Below, piece by piece: positions 23,690 through 34,554 of a stretch of DNA of 64,000 nt. Every line of letters begins with the position of its first letter. Position 1 is the first letter of the stretch. The notes below the pieces were generated by a model. It did not search any database. It saw only the letters and a list, made by a program, of their open reading frames with translations, and was not told where the DNA came from. Made by a program: the position numbers and the translations under genes. The stretch comes from Sordaria brevicollis (taxonomy: Eukaryota; Ascomycota; Sordariomycetes; Sordariales; Sordariaceae), in NCBI GenBank assembly GCA_033439795.1, contig JAUTDP010000001.1:372001-436000 (forward strand), in the 5' to 3' direction.

Positions 23690-26600
23690 AGGAATTCGCT
23701 ATAAATTAAAATCGAAATTAAAAATATTTACGATACCGAAGCCCTAATTTTAGAAACCTACGTCGGTTAGTAAATAACGTATTCTTAGTTTATCTTCGAA
23801 TTCTTCGTCGTTTAGTTCTTCGTTATTGAGTTCGTCGGATTTTAATTCTTTTAATTTATTTAATTCCGATTCCGATTATAATTTAGTTCGAGCTATTGAA
23901 GCGTTTAAGTAAATGGCCGCGTTAGAAGTTACCCGCTGCGAATAATCCTTTATAGGCCTATTGAAATAAATAAAGTCTCCGTCGTTGCTTATATATATAA
24001 AATTCTATAAAAAGAAAATAAAGGATAGGTATAAGAGTAAAAGTAAATATAAATATAAGAATAAAAATAATAAAGGTTTGTTTATATTCGGCGATATTTT
24101 TAACGATTATAATTTATTAATATAAATAAGTTTCGTTTTATTTGTAATTTTATTACTAATTCTACCGTTAAATAGCTATTTAATACCCGTTAATTCCAAC
24201 TTTAAATATTTACCGCCGTACTTATTATTAATAATAATAATAATAATACGATTATATAGGATAATAGCGATATAGAACCTATAGGTAATTAATCGGTTAA
24301 TATAAATAATACGTTCGTAGAATTTTAATAAAATAAATAAGGATAGATTAAAGAAGAATAGGGTTTTATTAATAAAATCGGTCTAATTATATTTAATTAA
24401 AATATAGTAAAATAGCGGAAGAAATACCCGTATATATAATAGCCTTTTGGCTACCGATAAAGATAAATAAATTAATTATAGTTTAATTTTATTCGATTTT
24501 AAATCCTTTCTGTAATATTAAGTATAGAGGGTAAAATTTATACCGTACCTAGTAATATCCCTAATTTAATATAGTAAATATAAAATGAAATATATAATGT
24601 AATCGACTTCAATGCGCGTATAAATGAATTGATATATATAATTAACGTATTTATCAATTACGAAATTAATACCGGTATTCGTATAATTAGCCTCGATTTT
24701 ATAATATAAATACCGGATTAACTCTATATCGCCGTCTGTAAAATATATTTAAATATATATCGGAATTTTAAATAAAATATTATTAATAATATTATCTTAA
24801 TTGTTAAATATATTATTAATAAATAGTTTATAAAAATTATATTCCTATTTAATATATTACGTAATATTATCGACGAAGAGTAGAGCGAGTATAATCTTAA
24901 GATACGCACCCTTTCGGAGAAAGACCGTAATATTATTAATAAATAATTTTTTAAATTCTTCGATAATTTAATTATTATTTAAATATATTTTTAGGCAAAA
25001 ATATATATCGACTTTAAGAAGATTATTAAATAGCCGACGAATATATAATATTATTATATTAATAAAGTAAATTTACGCTTAATCTAAATCGGAATCGAAA
25101 TTGCTTATATAGAGAGTATAATTAACTACTTTTTTATAAGGAATGGAGGCGATTCTAATAAATTTCCTAATAATTTATAAATATAGGGCGTATAAAAATA
25201 GGAATATAAATATAGAAAGTTCAATAATTTATATAATATTATACCCTACGAAGAATTTACCTAATTAATTAATTACGACCTTCTCGACTTTCGTACTTCG
25301 ATTCTAATAAATATTATTAATATAGTATATAAATACTGTACCGCTTTAAAACGATTTTAATAATAGGTTAGTTATAGGGAATTTCTAATACTCCTGGATA
25401 GATATTAGCCTTTTATGCTTAAAGATGCTATTAATCTTATAAATATGCTATTACGTTTCGTTTGTATTCGATTTAGAGTATAAATTCTATTTATAGAATA
25501 TAATTCGTTAATATTAATTAGGGTATTAATATAAATATAATTATATTCGTAATTGCGAATATAATTAAAAATATAATCGTAATTATTAAAATATAATATT
25601 TTATATATTCCCGATAGCCTAACGGGTCGTAGATAAAATAAATATTATATTTTTAATTATAAAAATTATTTAATTATTGAAAAATATAAATAAGAGGACG
25701 AATTTATAATTACCCTTAATAATCTTATTGACGATTATATCGTTTAGCTTTTTGAATAAATTTAATTAGATAGTATTAAAATTAAAAGTAAATATAACCG
25801 TACGGAGAAAAAAATTCGAGTAGATTTATAGGCTTAGAATATATTTAAAAGCGTAAATAAATTAACGCTTAATTATCTATTATTATATATATATAATTAA
25901 TATATTTTTATTAATATAGCCTATTGAAATATTATCCGGCCTTTTTATTAATTATAGCGAAGATACCGTTTCCGAAATATTGAAAAAATTATTCGATTCG
26001 CTATTTAAGGGCTAAAGTTACGACGATGAAGATGAATATAATAATATTATTTTGTATATCGATCTCGAATAATCCTTTAATTTAATCGATATTATTACTA
26101 TTACGAAGGAGTAAAAGGCGAAGGCGAAAGTAGAGAAAAAGCGCCGTAAAGAAAAGGAAAAAAAACGCTTTAAAGAAGAGGAGAAGTAATATAAAATTGA
26201 CGAAAAGGTACGTAAGGTAAAAGAAAAGGTACGGAAGAAGAAATAGTTCGAATAAAAAACCGCCGCCGCCGCCGCCGCTATTAATATTATTATTATTATT
26301 ATTATATATATTACCCTATTTATCGAATTATTCACTTTGATTATATTTAAGGATAAATATAAATATAAAAAGAAGGATAAATATAAGAAGGATAAATATA
26401 AGAATAAAAATAAATTTAAAAATAAAAAAACGTTTAAGATTATTGGTATTAAATTTATATCCTTATTTGGGGATATAAATGAATTTATATATAGAACTTC
26501 GCTCAATTAATATTTAATAGCCTTAATTATCCGTAAAGACGATATTAAATCCCTTATAGGTATTTTAGAGGTCGACGAACTTATTCTAATTCCTATACGT

Positions 26601-27280
26601 AAAATCTATTTTACGTATAATTATAGCGGTAAAGACGTTGCCGATTAAAAGATTAATTTTAAATTTCTCTTTAAAATATTAAAGGTACGTATTAACTGTA
26701 AAATAACCGTCGAAGAATTCGAAATTAGTAATAAAATTAATTTAAATAATATAAATAAATTAGGCGTTAATATTATTAGTATTATTAAAAATAGTATTAT
26801 TATAGGTAATTTTGTAAAGAGTATTATTAAGGTCGCTACCGATGCTATTAAATTAAAGGTTATATAGATTAATATTAAGCCCCTTTTTAATAATATTATA
26901 AAACCTCCCCCCGCTCCGCTTCTTTATAAATCTATTAATTATTAAACCTTTTTTAATATAAATATACTAATTAAAAATAATATTAAGAAGAATTAGGTAA
27001 ATTCTATTATAACGATTAATTTATCGGCTATTTATAAATATCTTTATTATCCTAATTTTAATATACTCTTTTAATTTAATATTATTTTTAAAAGAATATT
27101 TATACTAATTATTAACGAAGAGTAGAATACTGGTCTTAATCCTCTAACCGATATACTCAATTTTATTAATAACTATAATAATAATAAAAAAAAATTAAAA
27201 ATAATAAAAATAGTCGAAAAGATTAATAATACCCTTCGTCGTAGTATACGAAAGCCGAAGTTTAAAGTATTATTCGACTA
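23690..27280 (+). pseudogene. Long lysine-rich coding remnant in the 13.6-kb element
   Basis: The plus strand reads as an almost continuous frame interrupted only by RIP-type stops. It starts with a serine-rich stretch (about 23,790-23,880) and has a basic stretch near 24,020-24,065 ('KSKYKYKNKNNKGLFIF'). A long charged, coiled-coil-like segment at 26,110-26,440 is rich in K, E and R, with a run of alanine codons at 26,262-26,280. A peptide 'TFKIIGIKFI' follows near 26,430-26,460. I recognise no domain. It could be a second protein of the transposon or captured cargo. Confidence 0.45.
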
Positions 27281-27968
27281 AGGTTTAGCCTTATAAGCGA
27301 TTTTCTACTTATTTACATTTAATTGCATTATAATTTTTAATTTTCATTCCTTAATTATTATTTCTTTATAGTTTCTTCGTATTATAATTTTAATCGATAT
27401 AGCGCGCTAATAATTAAAGTTCGGCGATATAATAATATTATAAATAAGTTTAATATAGGTTTAAATATATACTTTTCTACGCTATTTACTTTAATATCGA
27501 CCGTTAATATTACTAATTTTATAATATTAATATTAATTATAATAAATATAAATATAAATATTCTTAATACGAAGATAATTATACGTCGTATTTAGATATT
27601 AAATATATATATTTAATATTTGAATATTAATCTCTATTTATTTAATCCCCTTCATTACCTTTTCTATTTTAAACTACTATATAAAAAAAAATAATTGTAT
27701 ATTCTCCCCCTTTAATTTATTAATTTATAAGGTATTATAATCTATCCCCTTATCGCGTACGTATATATTTATATTAATAACGGTATTTATATTTTGTATA
27801 TTAATTGACTTTGATTAATTATAATAAGGTAATTCGTATATAATTTTTATTATAATATTGGGCCCTATTGGTCCCGGCTTTGGAAAGAGATTTTAGTACT
27901 TTATTACGCTCTAGTTGGTTAGAATATGTTAGTCTTACATTAATCTGCCTTAGTGCCCGCAAAAAGTG

Positions 27969-28128
27969 GGGATCCCGCTTTTAACGGTTAGTTGCTGTTA
28001 ACGGTTAAGCTTTGCTTAACGCTTAAATAATATTAACGGTTAAAAGCGTTGATCTGCGGTTGAAAACGTTAATTTACGGTTGAACTATTTTAACCGTTCC
28101 AAACGCCCCTATATCACCGTTAATGCGC
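27969..28128 (-). repeat. Right terminal inverted repeat
   Basis: It is the partner of 14,554-14,708 and dense in TTAACGGTT motifs. It is less RIP-mutated than the left copy. Its outer edge lies 231 bp from the stop codon of paralogue A, so the element abuts that gene. Confidence 0.8.
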
Positions 28129-28358
28129 GCCTCTTGCGACGTATAATCAACACGATCGCCAGTCTGTATCGCTGTCCTCCCCATCCAGCAGCTTCTCCTT
28201 TTCATTACTCTGTGGAACTTGGTCTAACTCCAACTCTTCTCCAGGGTCCTTCAAACCAGCGAGCCCGAATGCTCCAACAGCTCCAAACGCGACTCCTTCA
28301 ATGCCCGACTCCCGTCATACACATCTCCTCCACTATAACCTGTGTCGTTACCGCAACC

Positions 28359-29437
28359 TTAATGATCTTCCGGTTCTGGAATGACGATCGATTCCCAGCC
28401 CTCTCCTCTGTTCAGGGGGCTGGACATGAAGGAGTCAGGGGGTGGCAAAGGGTCTTCTTCGGGACCGCCGCCATTGACCCTCAAGAGCAAGATCCGATCA
28501 AGGATTCTCCAGTACGATGCGCTATGGAGGAAGTACTTCTTGTGTCTCAAGGAAGGCTTATCGTAATGATACGGCAGGAGTATTTCCTTCTTGCATCGAT
28601 ACGACACTTGGGTATCGACGTAGGACCGTTTTCTCAACAATGCTTCCCTTTCAATCTTCCACAGATTCACGCAGGTCCCTGGCGGTTGCTCTGGCTGTGG
28701 AGCAAGAAAGAGAAGGCCTCCGGCGTCCAGATCCCGTTCGAGTGTACCAGCGTGGATCTCCATGAAGGATGCTTTCAGCTTGGCCCTGCTCACACCTGGG
28801 AACTTCTGGGCAAGTGTCTGGCTAGAGAAGGAGGTCATCTTGGACGAGCGAACGTCAGTGATGTGTTCAAGCTGACCGAGTCGAAGGCTAGGGCACAACT
28901 GACCGTTTGGAAAACGACATAGCCATGGTCATCTGGATCGGTAAGTACCAGTACTGGGTGGCCGTATCCCTCTTTGTTCAACCAATCTCCGTTCGATCCC
29001 CATGCTTGGAGGCCCGATTCTTTTGGTGGCAGCTTGACCTTCCGTGCGTACCATGGTAGGAACATGATTTGAGCGGCAACCGAGTACGGATATTCCCACC
29101 GAGTGACTCTTCCTCCCCTGTCCTCAAGGGCATCATCCAAACCTTCGCTCTCATCGGTGGCGTTCTGGGAGCTTATCTCGGAAAATTCGGTATGGGAGGA
29201 GCTGTTGGTATCCACACTGTTCGAGCTTTGGGATAGACCACTGGTCTCGCTATCACTGTTACCAAGAGGTAATGGAATGCTGGGTTTTCGAGGCCACGAG
29301 GGATTGTAACTCGAATGTGTTAGGGCGCTACCATTTGAGGGTAACCGAGGGTAGTCGGTATCGCTCTTGATATTCATCGCTGGTCTGGCTGCAGTTTCGC
29401 CGTATCTGCTAACCTTATTTCTGTTACGTCTTTTCAT
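28359..29437 (-). CDS. Paralogue A of the GHPV/MTSF family
   Basis: There are two exons: 29,437-28,904 (178 codons) and 28,838-28,359. The 65-nt intron has a GTCAGT donor, a CACTGAC branch site and an AAG acceptor. The predicted protein is 337 residues. Its first ~110 residues are polar and serine/asparagine-rich, then come 'AAQIMFLPWYARK', 'GYGHPVLVLTDPDDHGYVVF' and, straight after the intron, 'MTSFSSQTLAQKFP', a 'KRSYVDTQVSYR' segment and a proline/acidic tail. The start is the first ATG of the frame, with basic residues after it as in paralogue B. Function unknown. The core motif order resembles PemK/MazF barrels (inference only). It is 0.7 kb downstream of paralogue C on the same strand and beside the RIP-degraded 13.6-kb element. 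No membrane segment or signal peptide is evident. Confidence 0.7.
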
Positions 29438-30148
29438 CCTGGGCTAGAGAACATCGTCTTGGAAGAATCATCTGCTAACATCAGGACGTCTCCGTAGAGA
29501 CTCGACAACCCGTGCTTCTTATACCACCACTCTTCCGCCTGCGTCTATTCTTGACTTCGGCCGTGTCACAACCACACCATCGTATTCATCATCCCTCTGG
29601 AGCATCACAAGTGTTGCTGCCACGCAATCTGTGTTTCTTCCAAGCTTAGTCCCCTCTGTGATTCATGACACGAAGTCGTGGCGCGTCTGGCGGCTATTGC
29701 GCGGCTCTTGTGTTGCGGCTCTCCCGATCCTCTTCCCGTCTGTGCTGCCTGGTTGCCTTGCTGTCAGACGTGCGACAATCTCGCGCGCAGCCCATGAACG
29801 CATCTGTCTCTCGCGCATACTTCAAAACAGGAACGCCTGCATCATAATTGATACCAGACAGTTGGGGAGGGAGTATCTTGGAGGACAAGGACCAAGCCGC
29901 TTGTGTCACAAGGGTTTGACGCATCCACTTCAAGGTTTCGTGACCTTGTCATCTGTCAAATTGAGGGTCTTTCTTCCAACGAATCTTTTACCACAGACTG
30001 CAGAGCGATCTCCAGGTATGTCCCGCTTCGCTTCTGTCTATTCCATGACCAGCACTTCACAATAGCTCCACTCCTGTCCTCGTTGCATTATCCAAAACCG
30101 AACCCTCCTTTAACCCTTTTGTTTCCAGCCTTCTTAGGTACTTTTCTG

Positions 30149-30977
30149 TCACGGATCAGGATCATCAACCTGCTCAATGCCAAACTTTCTCTTCATGTCA
30201 TCCCACGGCCAAGAATCCATCATTTCCTCGTAATTCTCCATCATTATCTCCCATTGGTTTTCCCTCGCAAGATCGATGTCGCATATCGTCCGGTTCTTGG
30301 CAGCCTGTTTCCCCTCTTCCTTCCTCTCTCTTACCGGCTCTGGCAATGGCGGTGGCGTTTCCTGTGGTTCTCCCCTCCAGTTTTCACTATGAAACTTGAC
30401 ATAGTCCCTTTTCCCTGCCACCTTCTTGAACGATTCGTCGTCAAGAACCCAGTTCTCTTCCGGGCCTGGGCCGTTGTATCGCCAGAGAATATCGTATGGA
30501 AGTGGGTACGATGTCTGAGTGTCGATGTAGGAGTAAGGTCTGTCTATGTCTCTTCCGTCTTTGAGTTGGAGCCTGTCACTGGTATCAGGATGGTTGGGTG
30601 TTGGCTTGATGGGCCAGTAGTTCTCCCTGATGCGTCGGTTCTGTTTGCTCCCGGGCTCCGTATTGGGAAACTTGACTAAAATGTTTTGGCCACCGAAGGA
30701 TGTCATCTGCATGTCGTCAAGATTATTCGGTTAGAATTGATGACATCAGGGGGAGATAAGGAGAGGAAAACGGGGAAATAACACCCACCAGGAAAACCAC
30801 AACCTTTCCTATCTCGTCCACATTGGGGCTGATGATAAGAACCGGATGACCATAAGCTTTTTCGTTAAGGTTGGAGGGCAACCGCTCGGGAGACAGGTTC
30901 AGGATATCCTCCCTTTTCGGGAGATACTTAATTTGCGCAGCAAGACTGGAGGTAGGTGTGAGGTTGCAACTGCCCAT
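30149..30977 (-). CDS. Paralogue C of the GHPV/MTSF family
   Basis: Two exons, 30,977-30,789 (63 codons) and 30,706-30,149, flank an 82-nt intron (GTGGGT donor, TCTAAC branch, CAG acceptor) at the same place as in A, B and relic D, directly before 'MTSF'. The predicted protein is 248 residues. It has a short N-terminus, 'AAQIKYLPKREDI', 'AYGHPVLIISPNVDEIGK', then 'MTSFGGQNILVKFP', 'NYWPIKPTPNHPD', 'PYSYIDTQTSYPLPY' and 'DDESFKK'. The C-terminal ~90 residues are proline- and charge-rich (P-P-P-L-P-E-P-V-R followed by K/E/D), ending 'GIEQVDDPDP'. There is no membrane segment. Function unknown. It is the shortest member and may approximate the minimal core. An alternative would be further splicing near the stop, where a GTACCTAAG-like site exists. 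Confidence 0.7.
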
Positions 30978-32089
30978 GCTTTTTAGCTCTTTGATGTTCG
31001 CTTGGCTCTAAAGGGCGAGTTCTTAGATTCTTACAGTTTGTGCTTCTTCTATCCAGTTCTTTGAGCAAGAAACCTGCAGGCAAAAGACACCGAAATCTTA
31101 TATTTCCTCTTCACGAGCCTCATTGTAACACCAGCAGGACTGTGTTGATTCAATCCATTACACGGAACATGTTTGTCGTCACGGCGAGAACGATTCCGTT
31201 GTCGATGTTCCCTTACTAGATGCTAAAGAAGACATCCAGCAGATGTCGTGATCCCGCCTGCGTGAAACCTAGCGGCTGTTCAGCCACTCTCCTCCCACAT
31301 GCAGAATAGCTAGTACCTCTACACATGTGTCAGTAGAGACAGAGTCCCAAAGCCCGATGTGCCGGATTTAGCATTGCACGATACTTGAAGGGTAAAAATA
31401 GGGACGGGCCGAGACGTTGTGGACTAGAGAAGAGTGCTTCATATCGAGATGCTCGTAGTCCTGAAGCCAAGCATTCCACCTCCATGCCAAATCCGTTCAA
31501 GGACTCCATTTTGTAGGTATCCAAGTCCAGTACCCATAACTCCTCCACCCTTTTTCTACGCCCTTGTTCATATGCAGAATCTTTATGTTGCGTATACCTG
31601 CCCGGGTGCGTTCTGGATTTTGTGAAGTGGTCAAGGCTTACGACAGGCTGTTGACATCGCTTTACTCCAGTCGTGAACCGACCTCAAGTTCGGAACGGCA
31701 TGATCTCGCAGGAGTTTCTGTTGGTAGAGGTACCTACCAGGTATCGAATGTGGAAGGACGGGATAGACGAAGATGAGGTCGAAACAGAGTTGATGCCAAG
31801 CCATGTCGTCGTCGTCGCCAAGACTCGAGGCTACCTCTACAGGCGGGATCGAAATCATGGGGGCGCTAGCGTCGCGCGGAAGTGGGGCATGCCGCTTACA
31901 CGGCTGAGGCTACCTCCACCGTTTAGGCTGGTAGGAGGAGAGGACTAGCTTGCGGATACCTAACATTGATGGGCGTGGAAGAAGTCGTGGTTAGGGACGA
32001 TCCCGGCGTTATAATAAGGAAGCTGGGTAATTGTGTTGGTAGAGGTACTCGGAGAAGGAGGCGAGAATTTTCTTAAAAGATGCAGGGTA

Positions 32090-32350
32090 GTGGACTTACC
32101 CATACTCAGGGGTAAAGTCTCAGTACGCGAAGAGCATCTCGGTCATGTCTTCACTTTCCGTTGGTGGACTTGGAGATCGAAAGTGTAAAAACAACATACA
32201 ACCATGAAACGGAGGAGTCAGCCAAGAGAGTCATCGGTCGTTCTTGTCAGGAGGGTAGTATAAGAGCGAACTTGAGCGAAAATGGCAGTGATTTACCTGA
32301 CTAAAGGGGTGAAAGAGGTGGTACCTAGATATGGTACCTAGGTACCTCTA
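32090..32350 (+). repeat. Degenerate dispersed repeat, copy 1
   Basis: It shares GAGAGTCATCGGTCGTTCTT and AAAATGGCAGTGA with 34,070-34,310 in the same order and orientation, with weaker similarity before and after (a CTTGGAGAT-like block upstream, ACCTGAC downstream). A shorter version of the 'AAGAGCGAAC..GAGC.AA' part recurs at 33,418-33,445. It has no coding content I can defend. Confidence 0.6.
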
Positions 32351-32574
32351 GCAAGAAGGATCAGAAACGGCCTACTGGACCAGATGAAAGAAAACCGGAC
32401 TTAGGTTGCTTCTTTTTGGTATCTCAACAATGATCGCTTTCCTTTCCCTCTCTTCTTCCTCTTCCCTCGCTATTCCTTTTGTCTTTCCCATTTGGTCTTT
32501 TCTTTTGAGCATGGTAGGATCCATCGCACCAGTGTCGAGATCTCCATCTCATCTTCGATACCCCCAGCAAATAC

Positions 32575-32874
32575 TCATGTTTGTCCTTGCACTACTGTAT
32601 GGTGGGATCGGGATATGACTTTGGGGCATCCTGGGTTTTTGGATTTGGTCCTCAAGTGCCTGGCTGGTGGCGTTGTCGTGGTGGCATCATCTTTGGCGTT
32701 CTGATGCTTTTTGAGATACCTTTGCATGGCTGCTGCAAACACCTGGAAGATTGATACCAGTGGCCAAATGAGCAATAATCCAAGAATCGCGAGATTTCTG
32801 ATGGTCGGGTTCTGATCTGGTTTGAAGAATGTCGTATAGTTGGTTAGAGGTACCCAACTAAGTGACGCCCCCAA
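32575..32874 (-). CDS. Possible small one-pass membrane protein, doubtful
   Basis: A 99-codon frame encodes 'NYTTFFKPDQNPTIRN', a 20-residue hydrophobic span (about residues 26-47, 'LAILGLLLIWPLVSIFQVFA') and a basic tail with 'MQRYLKKHQNAK' and a TTTTPP stretch. The hydrophobic segment followed by basic residues looks like a real membrane anchor, but no homologue is recognised and the frame lies in the repeat-rich block. It could also be the last exon of a larger decayed gene. Confidence 0.25.
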   Translation of the reverse strand: MGASLSWVPLTNYTTFFKPDQNPTIRNLAILGLLLIWPLVSIFQVFAAAMQRYLKKHQNAKDDATTTTPPARHLRTKSKNPGCPKVISRSHHTVVQGQT

Positions 32875-34069
32875 ACTGAGGTATACCGCTGTTGAAATGA
32901 ATACAACACCCCATCCCGGGACGTGTTCGGCTTAATGCTACCTCTAGACCAGGCAGGAGTTGGCGGATTGGACTTTGGCGGCCGGAACCCGTGCGAATTG
33001 AAACCAGAAGTGATGCCACTTCTCAAGAGCAGGTCAGTGAGATAGCAGGAACCGCCGGCAACGGTGTTTCTAACCTAAATGGCTCAGTTATTTTGAGCAG
33101 GAAAGTTGTTCGGAGCGCCGGTTTTAGGTTTGGTTACCGTCGGGTGTTAGGGAAATACTATTGCTTGCACTTTTGAATGAGCAGTGATATGTTCATCACC
33201 CACTCAAGCTCGAACTGCTTCTCGTGCGTATTGTCTTGTTGTAAACATTACCCTCCTTATCTTCGTTTAGCAGTGCATTTCGGTACTGTTTCTTGGGTCC
33301 GGGAGGCGCCGAGGCTATTTACTCTTTTGTTCATACCGGCAAAGGATGCAAGAGCGAACTGGATCCATGACTGCCTTCCTCTTCTCGGGAGTCCTGCAAA
33401 GAGGGGAAGGGGATGGTAAGAGCGAACCGGAGCAAATGTGGCAAGGAGGCACTACCGGACCAGCTCAAACATGACTCGACAAGAAGTATACATGTAGAAG
33501 TAATTGAATGAGATGATTTTCCCATCGTCATATGCAGTTGACTACAATTGTTCTGGGCAGAAGCGAAGCTGAAAGAAACTTAAACCGAGTAAGGGGTGCA
33601 TATAGGACGCTGCCAAATATGGCAAACAGAAAGAAGGAACAGACGATCTACTTGACCATAGAGGTAAGAACAATTGGATGCCCGACTTGCGTCTTCTTGC
33701 CTGACATCTCAAGAATGAGCGCCCTTCTTTCAAATTCCGAGTTGTCATTCTCTGAACATTCATTTTCTCTTTCCTACTTGGTCTCTCGTTCGTTTTGTGT
33801 TTGGTAAGAGCAACCGTGCCAGTGTCCACATCTCCATCTCCCCACCGTCATCGACTTGAATCCAAGAATCAAGGCACCTACCTCTACCATTGCTTGCATC
33901 CTCAAATTGGCGTCTTGTATCTTAAATCCAAGGTCTCACAGGAAGCTTAAGAAAGAAGTGGAAAGCGTTTGTCTCATAGTACCTACACATTGTCCTCCTT
34001 TTCTGTTTTTCTGGGATTCGGCAACTGGGCAGACCTGCGAATCGGTTGCTTGCGGCTACCTGAGTTTTT

Positions 34070-34310
34070 CGTGGTAGGCAGAAGAAGAGGCTGCAGCTTC
34101 GGATGAACTTAATCGTCCTCAGGGTGGAAGGCGCGGACTGGAGATGGAAGTCGAGGGTGTACTAAAAACAGCAGGCATGCATGAGAGCAGTCAACCGAGA
34201 GAGTCATCGGTCGTTCTTACCTATCCGGAGGAAGGCGCAAGGCCGAACTGGAGCAAAAATGGCAGTGAGGCAGGCACCTGACGAAGGAGGTGCAAACGCT
34301 GGCAGGTACC
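34070..34310 (+). repeat. Degenerate dispersed repeat, copy 2
   Basis: It is the same-orientation partner of 32,090-32,350, including the exact GAGAGTCATCGGTCGTTCTT. Indels and many substitutions indicate an old duplication. Confidence 0.6.
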
Positions 34311-34554
34311 TCTATGGAACGGGAAGGCAGCAACAAGGTAGTTGAAGATACGGCCTGCCTCCCTACAAAAAGTCGGGCTTACATCCTTCAAACTTTGCGA
34401 GGTCGAGCGCACTTCCTCTTTCTCCTCCGAACTTCGTGAATCGTCGCTCACCGCATCACTCCTCTCGTGTCGGCGTCCGTCTTCCCCGTCGTCAACAACC
34501 ACAGCAGCAAGAGCAGGAGAGAACGAATTTCGCCCAGAATTTCAGGCGTACAAC

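Larger units (their letters stand above)
14554..28128. mobile_element. 13.6-kb DNA transposon with terminal inverted repeats, RIP-degraded
   Basis: The left end 14,554-14,708 and the reverse complement of the right end 27,969-28,128 align over about 155 bp. Both start GCGCATTA(G/A)CGGT and share GAACGGTTAA and TTCAACCGT. The innermost 59 bp (14,650-14,708 against 27,969-28,027) differ at nine positions, eight of them transitions. Both ends are packed with AACCGTTAA/TTAACGGTTAA palindromes, like subterminal transposase-binding repeats. Inside lie a transposase-like remnant on the minus strand (left part), a lysine-rich remnant on the plus strand (right part) and a SINE insertion. No clean target duplication is visible: the 8 bp on each side, CACTCTGG and GCCTCTTG, agree at only five positions. 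Confidence 0.75.
31000..34554. other. Gene-poor block with degenerate dispersed repeats
   Basis: No well-supported gene lies here. Many short frames occur on both strands without domains. The block contains a degenerate duplication (about 32,090-32,350 and 34,070-34,310, partial third copy near 33,410-33,470) and at least eight copies of an AGAGGTAC/GTACCTCT-like motif (for example 31,724, 31,829, 32,038, 32,342, 32,845, 32,938, 33,657, 34,302). Dinucleotides look normal, so this is old duplicated sequence that has not been through heavy RIP. Confidence 0.5.

Noticed and set aside
26018..26506. 162-codon minus-strand frame with many hydrophobic residues
   Set aside because: It is the reverse reading of a lysine-codon-rich (AAA/AAG) plus-strand remnant, which gives false phenylalanine/leucine runs.
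14546..28136. Possible 8-bp target duplication around the 13.6-kb element (CACTCTGG/GCCTCTTG)
   Set aside because: Only five of eight positions agree, so it is not usable as evidence for the exact ends.
28080..28922. 280-codon plus-strand frame
   Set aside because: It is antisense to paralogue A, begins inside the right terminal inverted repeat of the 13.6-kb element and has no domain. The minus-strand reading has paralogues and a conserved intron.
29903..30679. 258-codon plus-strand frame
   Set aside because: It is the antisense shadow of paralogue C exon 2; no recognisable motif.
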